From Bryoerythrophyllum caledonicum (taxonomy: Eukaryota > Streptophyta > Bryopsida > Pottiales > Pottiaceae), in assembly GCA_963971425.1 (NCBI GenBank), contig OZ020520.1, positions 26,378,724 to 26,442,723 of the forward strand: a DNA stretch of 64,000 nt. Direction: 5' to 3'. Each line of letters starts with the position of its first letter. The first letter of the stretch is position 1. A model generated the notes under the pieces. It had not been told where the DNA came from. It saw only the letters and a list, made by a program, of their open reading frames with translations, and searched no databases. The translations under genes were made by a program, and so were the position numbers. Shown in pieces: positions 1-10,760 of this stretch.

Positions 1-252
1 TGTAGGTTGTTGTGCATAATTCGTTCCTTGTATCATAGGAGGTCTTATTGATCCTGTAGGTTGTTGTGCATAATTCATTCTTTGTATCATTGGAGGTCTT
101 ATCGATCCTGTAGGTTGTTCTACATTTCCTTGTACCATCAAAGGTCTCATTGATCCTATATGTTGTTGTACATTGCCTTGTACCACAGGTGATGTCATTG
201 ATCCTATAGATTGTTGTGCATTTCCTTGTATCATAGGTGGTCTCATCAATTG
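1..252. repeat. Tandem repeat, 54/54/48/48/48-bp units
   Basis: Five units start near 1, 55, 109, 157 and 205, each with a core like TGTAGGTTGTTGTGCAT and ending TTGATCC (last unit CAATTG). Units three to five lack 6 bp relative to the first two. All unit lengths are divisible by three, fitting the minus-strand repeat frame. The array probably continues beyond the left edge. Confidence 0.8.
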
Positions 253-445
253 TTTAGGTTGCATTATTGAAGGCTTTGTTACTCCTCCTTATTGTACTAG
301 GTTTCTCTCTAATGTGGTTATAAGTTGTACTATTCTATTTTGTTCCAAACCTCCTTGCATCAGTGGAGGCATTTTAATTCCATTTGCTTGTAATATTTTT
401 GTTGCGTCATTGATGGTGTAATCACAAGTCCACTTAAAATGTGAC
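1..445 (-). CDS. Partial exon of an unrecognised Gln/Pro-rich repeat protein
   Basis: On the minus strand a reading frame starts near 445, possibly after an AG acceptor, with NSSHFKWTCDYTINDATKIL, then a short mixed stretch. From about 250 to the left edge it runs as five consecutive repeats of 16-18 residues. Each repeat has the pattern P-x-M-(I/V)-Q-G-(T)N-x-x-Q-Q-P-T-G-S-(I/M)-(R/T). The unit length is a multiple of three in every copy and the amino-acid pattern is kept despite base changes, which suggests a coding origin. One in-frame TAA (in VQ-stop-GG, near 290) interrupts the frame; CAA to TAA would explain it. I do not recognise the family. Low-complexity Gln/Pro repeats occur in many nuclear regulators, but that is only analogy. 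It could be a pseudogene or an exon truncated by the window edge. Confidence 0.35.
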
Positions 446-1815
446 GAGTTCTTTCAATTTTGCAAATGTTATTGCATCATTAGATTTCTTCACTAATTTT
501 TATTACTTAATTTAGCATATTTAGACTCATAATTTTTAAATTGAAAAATGATGGTATAATTTTACAAAGAGATATTGTGATGAAATATCCTTTTTTCTAT
601 CAAGTTCTTCAAAGATTTGTACATCAGGTTCTTCAAATTGTATTATAAATTTGATTAATACCTATCAGCCAATTGCACCATCTTTATATAAGCTAATTTC
701 TAATAAAAAGATGAAATTAAAACATACTTTCAACTGTTATGAAATAAAATAGAAATCATAATTTTACATTCTACTTCAACAAAAATTCAAAACATTTGAA
801 ATAACCAATCATTAATGAAAATGAAAATAAAATAAAATAACCTGTCTAATCTTTGAACTTCATCATCAATATCTATAATTACATTTAAATTTGGATTTTT
901 TTCCGTGTAAGTTTATTGAAATTTGGTTTATTTATTACATATACATTTTTATTATACTTTTTGTTTCATGGTGATACCTAATTTTCATCAACAATAAACT
1001 GCAGGGTAAAGTATGAATTTGAAATCTTCAATTTTCAATCTTTCATTTGAATTTTTAATGTTGTAATAGTACTAGTTTATGAAATATATTGTCCTTTGAA
1101 AAGTTCATAGTAACAAATTAAGCATTAATTTGTGGGAGATAGGTAAAGTCATAGTTGTAACTTTTGATAGCTAAAAGCTTTTACCTTCAAAAATGAAAAC
1201 CACATGAATATATACATAATTGATTTTACAAAATAATGATTTTATTAATTTATCAATCTATTAAAGTTCAATGTTTTCAAAAGGATAAAATTAAGATTTC
1301 TATAAACCTAATTGAATCCAATTACATTTTGAAAGTTCATAGCTTAGATTTAAGTGACCTATTTCATTTTTTATGATAAGTGACCTATTTCTTTTTAATG
1401 ATAAGTGACCTATTTCTTTTTTATTAATTTCATGGAATTGTAAGGTAACAATGACATATGCGAATTTTAATCAAGTAAAAATCATAAAAGTTTCATTTAA
1501 AATATATATATAGACGTCACTAATATTATATCTTTGATTCCATTGATTATAGTTAACACAAATTTAAATTTTTTAAAAAATCACTTGCAATGAAAGATCT
1601 ACAATCCCCTACTCTAAAATAGAAACTATAAATGCATTTAGATTCTTATTAGGAAAATATAAAGTTTCAATCTACTAAAAAAAATATTAGTAAAATATAT
1701 AAATAAATAAGTAAACAAATAAATTTATACATTAATCAATAAATGTATAACAAATGTAATTTTTTGTAATAAGGGATCAACTATAAATAATTCAATCGAA
1801 GGTTGAATTGTATAT
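446..1815. other. AT-rich intergenic DNA, no gene seen
   Basis: Strongly AT-rich sequence with no supported reading frame. The only structure seen is a short three-copy tandem repeat (about 1347-1428). Confidence 0.6.
1347..1428. repeat. Three-copy tandem repeat, about 27 bp
   Basis: The motif AAGTGACCTATTTC followed by a T-rich tail and ATGAT occurs three times in direct succession. Confidence 0.7.
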
Positions 1816-1940
1816 GAGAAGTGATACTTGTGTTTCTATATATGTATGATAGATCCCCCATCATCCCGGACCGACGAGAAGAAGAAGAACTTTGGTCTCT
1901 GTTCGTTCCACCACTAAATCCATGTCCAAGGGACAAAGGT

Positions 1941-2642
1941 TTAGTAGTATGGCATTACTTTGTTTTCGAATGCTTCTGGGGAAAATATGTCATTACAATA
2001 ATTGAATTCAATAAATTGGATAGTAAGGTTTGTATTTGGGGTCCGGTGGGGGGTCTTAAAATGGTAGTCCTTTGACGCATAGTATGTCTGGTTTAAATTT
2101 GGCATTACAATGACATCTTTGGGTTCCACATGTGCATGAAAGTAGCCATGAAGGACTGTATTATCTTGTGGTTTGTTGTCAAAGGTTCCGACATTCATAA
2201 GTACAAAGCACCTTGATTTATTGGAAAATATTATTAATTTACGAATTTTCCATACCACTTTGTTGAATCTTTTGGCAATTAGGGAGTGTATATGATGGTT
2301 TTGGCATTTGAGAAGTATGTGTAGCCATGTGTCCGGGTCAGTGGATGTGCATATTGGGCATGTTATGGATGAGAATTGTTCTATTCTAAAGAAGAGTTGT
2401 TTGCCGGCGTTTCCCATATATTTTCTTGTACGAAATTTCATAAGGCATGTTTTTTGTGAGTATGTAATTGTTGGATTTTTCCAAAAGCTTGTAGAGAGTT
2501 CATTGTCAATGTCGTTGTTACTGGTCCATTTATCTATGTTAAAGAAGTTTTCTGAGATTAGATCAAGGTTGTTAATTAATTCTTGTTTCTTGAGATATTT
2601 ATCAAAAAATCTAATGGGACCTTCGTCTAGGGTGTCTTCCAT
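1941..2642 (-). pseudogene. C-terminal Cys/His region of LINE ORF2
   Basis: Open frame of 233 codons, the longest intact piece of the LINE. It lies just downstream of the RNase H piece on the same strand, in another frame. At about residues 96-113 it carries CPICTSTDPDTWLHILLKC, a C-x2-C ... H-x4-C arrangement typical of the zinc-binding segment after RNase H in plant LINE polyproteins. The rest is Lys/Asn-rich without recognised motifs. The ATG is probably internal to a longer polyprotein rather than a true start. Function is inferred only from this context. Confidence 0.6.
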
Positions 2643-2732
2643 AGAAGACCAATTTTCTCTTTGGAGGTAGTATGGGGTAGCATGGGTGCGTTCATGTGGG
2701 TGTTTGGCATTTTTGTGGGGTTTACTTAGTCT

Positions 2733-3170
2733 TTATTTAGCTAGTTTATCCGCTTGTTCGTTTCCTTCTATGTTGACATGTGCTCTAACTTTACAAAGGG
2801 TTGTGATTTGTATGCGATTTTGTAGCATTTGAACCATGGATGTAAGGATGGCTTGACTGGGGTGGCTATTGTGGAGGATAGGGTGTGTTATTTGCGTGTT
2901 GAATAAATATAAGACATTTATACAATTTGTAAAGATGTGTGCAGGTTTATTAGCGTATTGTGTAGTGATAATCTGGAGGGTTTTATGGAGGGCCATCATT
3001 TTTGCTTAGAGGATATTTTGAAGTCCATGGAGTCTTTTGGATATTTTTATTTCCTTGATTGAGTTGTATATGCCATATCCGGCTTTTGGTTTATGCCAAT
3101 GTCCCAGGCTGACTTCTGTTGGTTCTCTGAAAGAACCATCTATGTAGTAACTATATGCGGGGGCAAACTT
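2733..3170 (-). pseudogene. RNase H domain of the LINE
   Basis: The minus-strand frame gives YYIDGSFREP and AGYGIYN (N-terminal RNase H strand with the first catalytic Asp). After one stop near 2999 it continues with MMALHKTLQIITTQYANK and ends with HVNIEGNEQADKLAK, the typical C-terminal RNase H signature (H, then GNE-x-AD-x-LA). The domain should degrade the RNA strand of the RNA/DNA hybrid during retrotransposition. The stop and the missing RT core make it non-functional here. Confidence 0.7.
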
Positions 3171-4800
3171 TAAGGGGATATAGTCACAATATGTGGGGAG
3201 GTGGAGTGGTGTAGCGAAGTGGGTTTGTGTTGTGTTTGCATATTTAAGATGGGACTATTTTTTGTTACAATTCATTGGGGTTAGAGGAGGTGTAGATGGA
3301 GCTGTTTTTGTATATATTCTGCTTATGTTGAGGTTATTTGTTATGGAGGTAAGTATGGCAAGTTGCTCTAAAGTGCCAATATTATTATGTTGATAGTGTA
3401 TGCATAGTATTTGAATGGTAGATGGTTTAAACCTAGGTTTTTTTAATGATCCGGGTGGTAAGGTGGGTTCTTCATATGGTACTGAGTCTGCCTCAAATAA
3501 AGCTATGATGCAAGAGTCTGGAAATGGGCCTAAGTGAGGGTTAAAGTTTTGGTATCAATTATTGTATGGTGTGATAAATTATATTAAGAGTGGAAGTAGA
3601 GTTTGGATCATTTTTGGCTGCAAGTCTTGCTCAATGTATTGCTTCTTGTATTTCTTTTATGTTGTGAGGGCGTGCAATACCATTTCCAATCCATTTGTGG
3701 TCAAAGGCATTTTCTAGTGAGCCAAAAAATTTCTCTCTTTCGAAAAGTGAATAGAACTTAGAAAGTTGGATGGAGCATGTGACGGGGGATGAAAAATATG
3801 AGTGTTGGATGTTGAACGATGAGATTAGTTAGTCTAGAATGGGCGTGGGTAATGTATATTGTGCAAGTTTAAGGGGTTCATTTTTAGGAATGTGATATTT
3901 ATATCTTTGGTATAGCCAAACTATTTCATTTTCAAATGGTTGGGTTATTGGTTCTATGTTTGTGGGAGTTTGTAATATGTTTTGGTATTGGTTCTATAGC
4001 CATTGGAGTCCAGTGACCGGAATAATGATTAGATGCCTTCCGTTTTCTTCGTACATATGTGCGTGGTATTCATTAATTTTGATTGTGTTGCTTGATGTGA
4101 GAATGTCTTTTTTGAGATTGCATTTGGTTGTGTGTATATTGAGGAGGGGAATGATTATGAGTGGGATAACTGATCTTGTGTCACAAAAATTGCTCTTGAG
4201 GATAGTGTGCTTGAATGATTTATGAGTAGAATTTGTTTTGTATGTTTTGGTAATATTGTGATAATTGTGTGGAGTTATGGGTAGAGGTGGCCATGGGAAG
4301 AGGTTCTGTTGGGGTAACCATTTTTTGTAGGTATTGTTAGTGTGTTGCCATTGGCATAAATATTTGGTATCATATTAATTTTTTTTTGTTTGAGTCCATA
4401 TGTTTTCTGTGTTTAAGGTCAAAAATGAGATTTATAGGACATGTGGGTGGGTTTTTGAGGATGTATATTGGAGAAGGGAGGAGTAGATGCAATGGATTGG
4501 AGTGGTGAATTGGCGGGGGGTTGTTTCTGGGTTGAATGTTGTTGGTGGAAATATATGTGTCCTTGAGTGTGTAGGGGTTTAGATATGTTGGGCATGGTGA
4601 GGTGCATGTATTTGGGCATAAAGTATGTTGTGGTTCATAAGGTGTGCTCCGTTTGGTAGTGTAATTTGTTTTTAGATGGTAATATCTACTGAGAAAAGTT
4701 TTTGTAAGAGTTTTTGAGAGAGGTGTTGGTTGATTCTTGTGTCATTATGAGTTTCTTGTAGCAACATTTGTTTCAAAGGTGAGGGTTCTAATAGGAAATC

Positions 4801-5765
4801 CGTACGGGAGCTTTTTAGGTACACTTTTGCTTCATTTTTTTGTAGAAAAAAAACGGCGACCTAAGTTTGCACTTGAGAGGCCATCACTCTGGCACCAAAA
4901 CTCCCTAAAAGTACTACCATGTAGTACACACAATGGAGGGTAGCAACCTTTGGGCTTCGGCCTTTGGTGTGAAGGCCAAGAGGCCAAACTTTGGCCATTC
5001 TCGCAATCTCATTGGTAGAAATCAACAACCTCTCAGCCTAGGTTTTGGTGTGAAGCGGCCCTAAGACTCTCCACCATAATTGGGTTGTTATATATCACAT
5101 GATGTATTCATATGAGACCTTGGCATTTAGAGGCAACAAAATAGGGAAACCTGGCTAGGTCTAGACCATATCTAATACGCGCAAACTCCATTTTCATTGG
5201 TCTAAATTTTTTAGCATAACTTACAAATAGGGAAATTTTTGGAAGGTAGGGATTGTATATCATGTTTCCTACTTTTGGACATACTTACATTTATTTCTAT
5301 TGCAGTGGTCACAACAAATATATAGAAGTTTTTTTAAAAAATTGGAACTTTTTCCATATCAAAAGAGATATTTTTTCAAGTTTTATGTTGCAGCTTCTAT
5401 ACAATTTAAAGAACAAATCTATACATGCTTCATTGCCACAGAATTAAATACATAAATCCAAAAAAGAACAGTCTTCCAAAGAATATCAAAGAATGACACT
5501 CAATACTCAAATATTCACAGATGCTATTAAATAAAAGATGTACTACTAACATACCTAGTGGTCACAACTACATGTTGAATGAATCATTTTTCTTAGACAC
5601 AATGGTTCGGCCAAATGGGTATCACCTGGGTATTACATAGATATCATATATGTATTACATAGGTATCACCAATATATTATTGGGGTATCACCATCGTATT
5701 GCATGGATATCATCTAGACAAATCTTTTAAATTTTCCAATTTTTTTGGACACTCCCCATTTTGAA
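4801..5765. other. Intergenic DNA with short GTATCACC/GTATTACATAG repeats
   Basis: No supported gene. At about 5615-5715 short variants of GGTATCACC and GTATTACATAG recur every 15-20 bp. Related text occurs near 28850-28900 and 63600-63680, where it is again followed by wording like AGTGTCC-A-ACC-ATTCAT (also near 42800-42830). It is probably the edge of another degenerate dispersed repeat. Confidence 0.4.
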
Positions 5766-6715
5766 TTAACCCCTAAATGAAAAAAGTCCCGAGGTGGGCT
5801 TTTGTAAATCTCGGGCACATTCCCATGATTGCAATTTATATTTGCAATCCTTGAAATTTTGTAAAGAGATGCAAAAAGACAAGAGGTATGTGGGAGTAAA
5901 AGTTTTATTCTCATCAAACTTTTAGAAAAGAAGTTATGCCATCTTAAAGAAAAAATTATGGAGTGTGGGCACATTGGGCAACTCCAAATTTTTTTGCTAG
6001 GACACTCTTGTAAATTTGAGATTTTCAATACCAACAAATAATATGATTTCCTTTCATATTGCCAAAAAACATTTCTTGTCATTAGTGAAAAAATGCATTT
6101 TATCCCAAGTTAAAGATTTTCACACATCGCCACACATTGTCAAACAAGGAACCAAAAAACTTCTTCTTTTCCACATAAAACTTTGAGATCTTCATATTTT
6201 TCACTTTTTATTTCACTATTCAAAGCCGTGGTGTAAACCTTCTAATTGACCGTTTGAATTATCATTCTAAAACATATTTTGTTCCCAAAACATTAAAACG
6301 TGAATTGGCACTTTTTGAACTTACACTCATTGCACAATTTTTTCGAATATGCTTCACTCCTTCTCTACCTCTAAAAATTGATGAACAAGGAGTTAATATC
6401 ATGATCAACGTGATGAAATAAAATTTAGACCTTGTGTAATGCAAACTTTTGACATCAAGTGAAGCCAAAGTCTACTGATCCACGCAGCGCAGGGATGAAA
6501 ATGAACCATCTTGTCTACTTCAAACACTATAATCTTTCAATCCGTGCGGTCAAAGCTGGTGAAATTTTGAAAGTACATTACTTAAAAAGTTTGAAATGAG
6601 ATCCTACAGTTAAAACTAGAAATACGATTTTTGTTCTCCTTCCTTACTCATTGCACTAGAAATAACAGATTTGAAGTGTTTTTGGTGTGAAATGTCAAGG
6701 AAATTTACGGGTTAA
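5766..6715. mobile_element. Diverged TTAA-flanked non-autonomous DNA element
   Basis: Begins TTAACCCCTAAATG at 5766 and ends TTTACGGGTTAA at 6715, about 950 bp. The interior aligns by eye with the elements at 16236-17168 and 31104-32036: shared stretches include GAGATCTTCATATTTTTCAC, AAACGTGAATTGGCA and AGGGATGAAAATGAACCAT. The ends and interior differ more from those copies than they do from each other, so this is an older copy or a subfamily. No transposase coding was seen. Confidence 0.65.
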
Positions 6716-7105
6716 TTATGTACAAAAGTGACCACTGTGTAGGGTACTCAATACAAACACAAGTCACTTTCTTCACAAACATTTCTATGATCAATCTACT
6801 CATCTTTCACCAACTCAGAGTGACATCCAGGCCGAATGCTCCGAATTAGGGTTTTGGCCATCATGAAAACCTAAAAGGGACGCGACATCGGAATTATGCA
6901 CATCACTGTCCAACGTTTATGCGAGAAGCTATATTTCGATTTCCGAAAGAAAGATAGCAAGTGTGGAATGCAGATTTGGAGTCGACACAGGAAAAACACG
7001 GCGACGAAGCCGTAGAGAAAGAAAGAAATCCCTACAACTGGTGTTTATGCGAATCTAAAGAAGGAAACAGGAACGAAAATTGTGATGAAAGAAGAGCAGA
7101 AAAAC
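6716..7105. other. Region 3' of the NUXM-like gene
   Basis: Presumed 3' untranslated and flanking DNA of the minus-strand gene that ends at 7106. No separate gene was seen. Confidence 0.4.
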
Positions 7106-7483
7106 CTAGCGTTTGTAGCGCGCGACTTCGTCTTCGTTCGGGAACATGCCCATGAGCCTCCCCGCGGAGCATTGATACGCGTACATGACGCCGCCCATCA
7201 ACCCGATGAGCCCCGCCGTGTACATGGACGGACCCCGGATGTTGACGCTCCCACCTGCATTGCCGCATTGCACCTCCGTAAAATGAGATGAGACAGAGAA
7301 GACGGACATGCAATTAGGGTTTTGGGAGGGCCACTGACCAGCGAGGAAGCCGATGGGAAGCGACGCGCCGGTGATGGCCGTGATACGGATGTAGTCGCTA
7401 AAGCTGAAGTTGGAGATGGTGGACGAGGCCGTGGGGTTGCGCTCGATCACGGGGAACTTGGGCTCATCGAGGAAGATCCCCAT
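7106..7483 (-). CDS. NADH:ubiquinone oxidoreductase 20.9 kDa-type subunit (NUXM-like)
   Basis: Two exons on the minus strand: 7483-7339 and 7254-7106, with an 84-bp intron (7338-7255) bounded by GT and AG. Splicing joins ...IGFLAG to GSVNIRGPSMYTAG and gives 97 residues. The product resembles the small plant complex I accessory subunit family of Arabidopsis At4g16450: PKFPVIERNP, an N-terminal SFSDYIRITAITG, then RGPSMYTAGLIGLMGG, YAYQCSAGRLMG and FPNEDEVARY. Two hydrophobic segments fit a membrane-arm subunit of the mitochondrial inner membrane. The intron happens to keep frame without a stop, so an unspliced reading would insert 28 residues absent from the family; the spliced form is preferred. 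It is divergently arranged with TIM13. Assignment comes from remembered family sequence, not a search. Confidence 0.9.
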   Translation of the reverse strand: MGIFLDEPKFPVIERNPTASSTISNFSFSDYIRITAITGASLPIGFLAGQWPSQNPNCMSVFSVSSHFTEVQCGNAGGSVNIRGPSMYTAGLIGLMGGVMYAYQCSAGRLMGMFPNEDEVARYKR

Positions 7484-8122
7484 GGCGCTGCCGGGTCACT
7501 GCGACAGGGAGAGCGCGGCTGATCGCAGGAACACACAGAAGAGTGCAATCTCTCCCTACAATGATGCTCTCTCTCTCGCAGATGATGAGGCGACAGTCAG
7601 AAACAGGGTTTGCGAATGCCAAGCCGAAGGCGCTCTCGCAGTTGCTCTGCCCCGCGAGCTGCACGGTCATGGGGACCCTACCCGGGTGGTGCACGGTTAT
7701 GGGGTTCCTATGTGGTGTGGAAAGACACATATAGCTTCATTATAATGAAAATGAATTGTGACATACAACTTCATTAGTTTTAATGGCAATGTAGGTGTTA
7801 CGGTTGTCAGTTTCAAATTAGGGTTAGTTGTTTTCAAGAATACGTTTTGGTTTTATGGTGTTGTTGGTGCCTGCGTGATCGGGTTATTTTATCTGCCGCT
7901 TCTTGCATTTCTAGTGTGCCTTCGAGGGAAAAAAATTTAGGGTTAGGGGAATTGAGGAGGAAGGGGTTGGTAAGTTTTTGGGGTTCTGTTGATTGTCATT
8001 GCTGTTCCGAATTTCGGGACTTGAAGACGTTCTTGTTGGGACAGATTGCTGAAAACGCGTCCGTTGCTGAAAACTGGGGAGTTGCAGGAGATAGGTTTTG
8101 TGGAGTAATCAGGAGGGAAAGT
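7484..8122. promoter_or_regulatory. Shared upstream region of the divergent NUXM-like and TIM13 genes
   Basis: 639 bp separate the two start codons, which point away from each other. The region must contain both 5' untranslated regions and promoters. I see no clear TATA box positioned for either gene. A bidirectional promoter is an inference from the geometry. Confidence 0.55.
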
Positions 8123-8954
8123 ATGGATCCCTTTTCGTCGCCGCCGCCGTCGAGTTCAGGGTCCGGAGTTTCAAATGAGATGATGATGGATCAAGTCAAG
8201 CAGCAGCTCGCGCAAGCATATGCCGAGGAGTTCTTCGGGGTGAGCATATCTAGAACGACTTCGCGATGATTGCTTATGTCGCTCTTCCCTGATGTGTACG
8301 TAGATTTTTCCTTGCAGATCGCTCTTCGGCAATACGACCCTGTTTACTGTATTTTTGGGCTTTCGGCTTTGCATTGGTCTGATTTTTGGAGTTGGTGTTT
8401 TGACTTCACGTGAGTGGTGTTTAAATTGGCATGACCGTACTCCGTTTCTTCATTCGTTGTGGATTGGTCCTTCTTGTGGGTCTGGACCGCGTTTGGGTCA
8501 TGCATGCGTTGGAGGGTTTGTCTTGCTTTTTGGATGTCCATAGTGAAGTATCAAACATATATAACGAGTGTGAGATTTCTGGTCCACATGTATTTGGATG
8601 TGCCAGGAACCAAAGAACCTTTGTTGTCCCAAAAAGAGCACCTGTCAAAGTCTGAAATGCTTCAAAGCCGAAGGGACTCAGTTTGGGGTTTTCAGCTGAG
8701 CACATCTTGGATTTGTAGAAGCTGGGGATGAATTTGGGGCCTGGAGTGTCGACCTCATTAGACTCTGTCATGGACTGACGGTTCTTACGTGTGCACGACA
8801 GATTGTCAGGGACAAGTGTTTCAGCAAGTGCGTGACGAAACCAAGCTCCAGTTTGAGCGGTGGGGAGAGCAGCTGCATTTCGAGGTGTGTGGAGCGATAT
8901 ATTGAGGCCACTGGTATAATTAGCCGAGCTGTAGTGACTTCTCTACCTCGATAG
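8123..8954 (+). CDS. TIM13: Mitochondrial import inner membrane translocase subunit TIM13
   Basis: Two exons, 8123-8239 and 8802-8954, with a GT-AG intron of 562 bp. They encode 89 residues, the usual size of small TIMs. Exon 1 reads MDPFSSPPPSSSGSGVSNE then DQVKQQLAQAYAEEFFG; exon 2 starts IVRDKCFSKCVTKP. It contains the twin CX3C motif, CFSKC and CISRC with 14 residues between, whose cysteines form two intramolecular disulfides in the family. The C-terminus RYIEATGIISRAV also matches plant TIM13. The family works with TIM8 as an intermembrane-space chaperone that escorts hydrophobic precursors to the inner membrane. The start is the first ATG in good register with plant homologues; the splice join reproduces the family spacing exactly. 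Neighbour NUXM-like is divergent. Confidence 0.95.
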
Positions 8955-10760
8955 TTGTCCTGATGGATTTTGTCAATTTGACTCGCAGCAAGTAATGCCA
9001 TGAAGCTAAGTCCATATTTGTCTCCACGCTGGGCTATGCTTGGTTGAGATAGTGGAGCCCATAAAGCTTGGCTTTATTTCAGGAGTGTATTTTGCAGGGA
9101 GCTTCGTTTCAGTAGAATTTGGACTACTGTTGCGGGTATTATATTGCACTCACAGATTTGAACATATGAAACATGCCGTCCTGTCCTGTGGAAATGCACT
9201 GGTTGGTTGGCTGTTTCTTATTATCTTGCTGGTCAAGGTTTACGCATTTGTTGTCTGCCGTGTGAGTTCGTAGCCTTGCGCTACACCACTATCTCAAAAT
9301 GAGACTGGTCAAATCAGTAACTGCCGAAAAGGAGTACTCGTAGTGCAGAATAAAGGTAACCTTGCATTCAAATAGAAAAGGTCTTCAAATTTCTTGTTTA
9401 CCAAACCATTGCAACACTTCACAATTCCAAGATGTTGAGCTTGGATACTGGGATGAGAATGTAACTAAATTTATGTTCTACCTCGAAACACAGCGATTGA
9501 CATGCATGTCACTCTTTTGCAATCGCTGTTGGTCGGTTCAGGAGACGAAACAGTCTCAGTCTTCACTAGGCGGACCCACCATGACGACGACCCGGCTACA
9601 CACAGCGTGCACTCCATCGTACCATCTCACCCTCCCATGGCTCTGATACCCTTCCGTGTACGAAGAGAAACGTGGCACCACTGTCAAGGTGGTGCATCAT
9701 TCCCATCACAAAGGCTTTCCTCAACAAATAACCGCTCAGAAACGGTGGCAGTAGCTTGTGATTGAGACATGGTATAGCAAAGAACAAAAGAGGTATAGTA
9801 AAGTGTAACTTTACTATTGCCCCTTAATATCACCTTGATATGAACTTTAGTGTTGCCCCTTAAAATCCCCCAACTTACTTTTAGAGCTTGTTGAACATTG
9901 GTGCACCCTACATCGAATTGAAGGGACTCGGTGGAGTCACGGTCCCAACCTTGGCCGCTCCCAAATCACGATCACAGCAGCTCATAAAAACGCACCCCAT
10001 GCAAGATCTCAGCCGTGGATTCAACGTGGACTAGATCCCGGCCGCACGTGAGCCTCACGTTGCATGTCAACGAGGTGAGTATGCCATAGCCACTACAATT
10101 GTGCATTTGTTCGCCTGGAGAAAAGAATCTCCACAACAGGCACACATTTCCATTTCTGCCCATGAACTCTACTATTGATAAGGAGCTCGGAGACCATTTG
10201 GTGATGGAGCATTGTGAGTGAGTCTTAAGTTTGGTTGGGGCTTTTTTCGCCGCAGACCAGAGACTAATGATAATTTTTCTGGTGGTGCAGGCGCTACAGT
10301 TGGCTAGGGACGTTATGACGTATCCGTGAGCTTTTGGATTGAATCGGAGTCAATACGAATTGGTGTGGCCAGATTCAGCTGCTGCGAGCATGTCGCGGGC
10401 GACTCGGCACCTTGAGATGCTGCTTGAAGCGTTGCAATTGAGTTTCTAAAGCCCTAATGTTGAACTGACCTCCGCTTTCATGATGAGACACATTAGGGTT
10501 TACGAACCACATCTGCGCGGATGAGTGTAGTTGGTGGGCTTGTGATATATTTGGGTGTGAGTGATTTTGTTCCAGTTTCAAACTACTGAGGAGAGTGTAT
10601 TCATTGAATCCAAACTGTCCTTCAGTTCGGAGGGTTAATATGTTCTCACATCACAATTCAAAGACGAAGCGTGTAGAAGATAGAGCTACCAATGTTTGAA
10701 CCCCGTCGTAGTAGAGACTTTGTTGAGGCATTGAGAGCTTGAACTCGAATCGCTGTGCAG
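8955..10760. other. Interval between TIM13 and the PIBF1-like gene
   Basis: Holds the TIM13 3' region and probably the 5' exon(s) of the next gene. I could not fix a start codon. An ATG at 10057 runs into a good donor (GAG then GTGAGT), but its phase does not fit the next recognised exon, so it is not claimed. No other gene was seen. Confidence 0.4.

Larger units (their letters stand above)
1820..4800 (-). mobile_element. Decayed non-LTR (LINE-type) retrotransposon
   Basis: Read on the minus strand, parts of a LINE polyprotein appear in the expected order. LLQETHND near 4760-4735 resembles the start of an AP-endonuclease domain. An RNase H domain lies at about 3160-2733 (YYIDGSF, then HVNIEGNEQADKLAK). 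A C-terminal region with a Cys/His cluster (CPIC, then HILLKC) follows at 2642-1941. The middle is broken by stops and frameshifts and I could not recognise the reverse transcriptase core with its YADD-type motif, so the RT part may be deleted or heavily decayed. Ends, target duplication and poly-A tail were not identified; boundaries are approximate. The module order (endonuclease, RNase H, Cys/His tail) is known from plant and algal LINEs. Confidence 0.7.

Noticed and set aside
1..252. CRISPR-like array
   Set aside because: Units are adjacent without unique spacers and keep a reading frame; the genome is eukaryotic.
7464..7730. Upstream minus-strand frame next to NUXM
   Set aside because: Lies in the shared upstream region, overlaps the start of the real gene in another frame, and lacks any motif.
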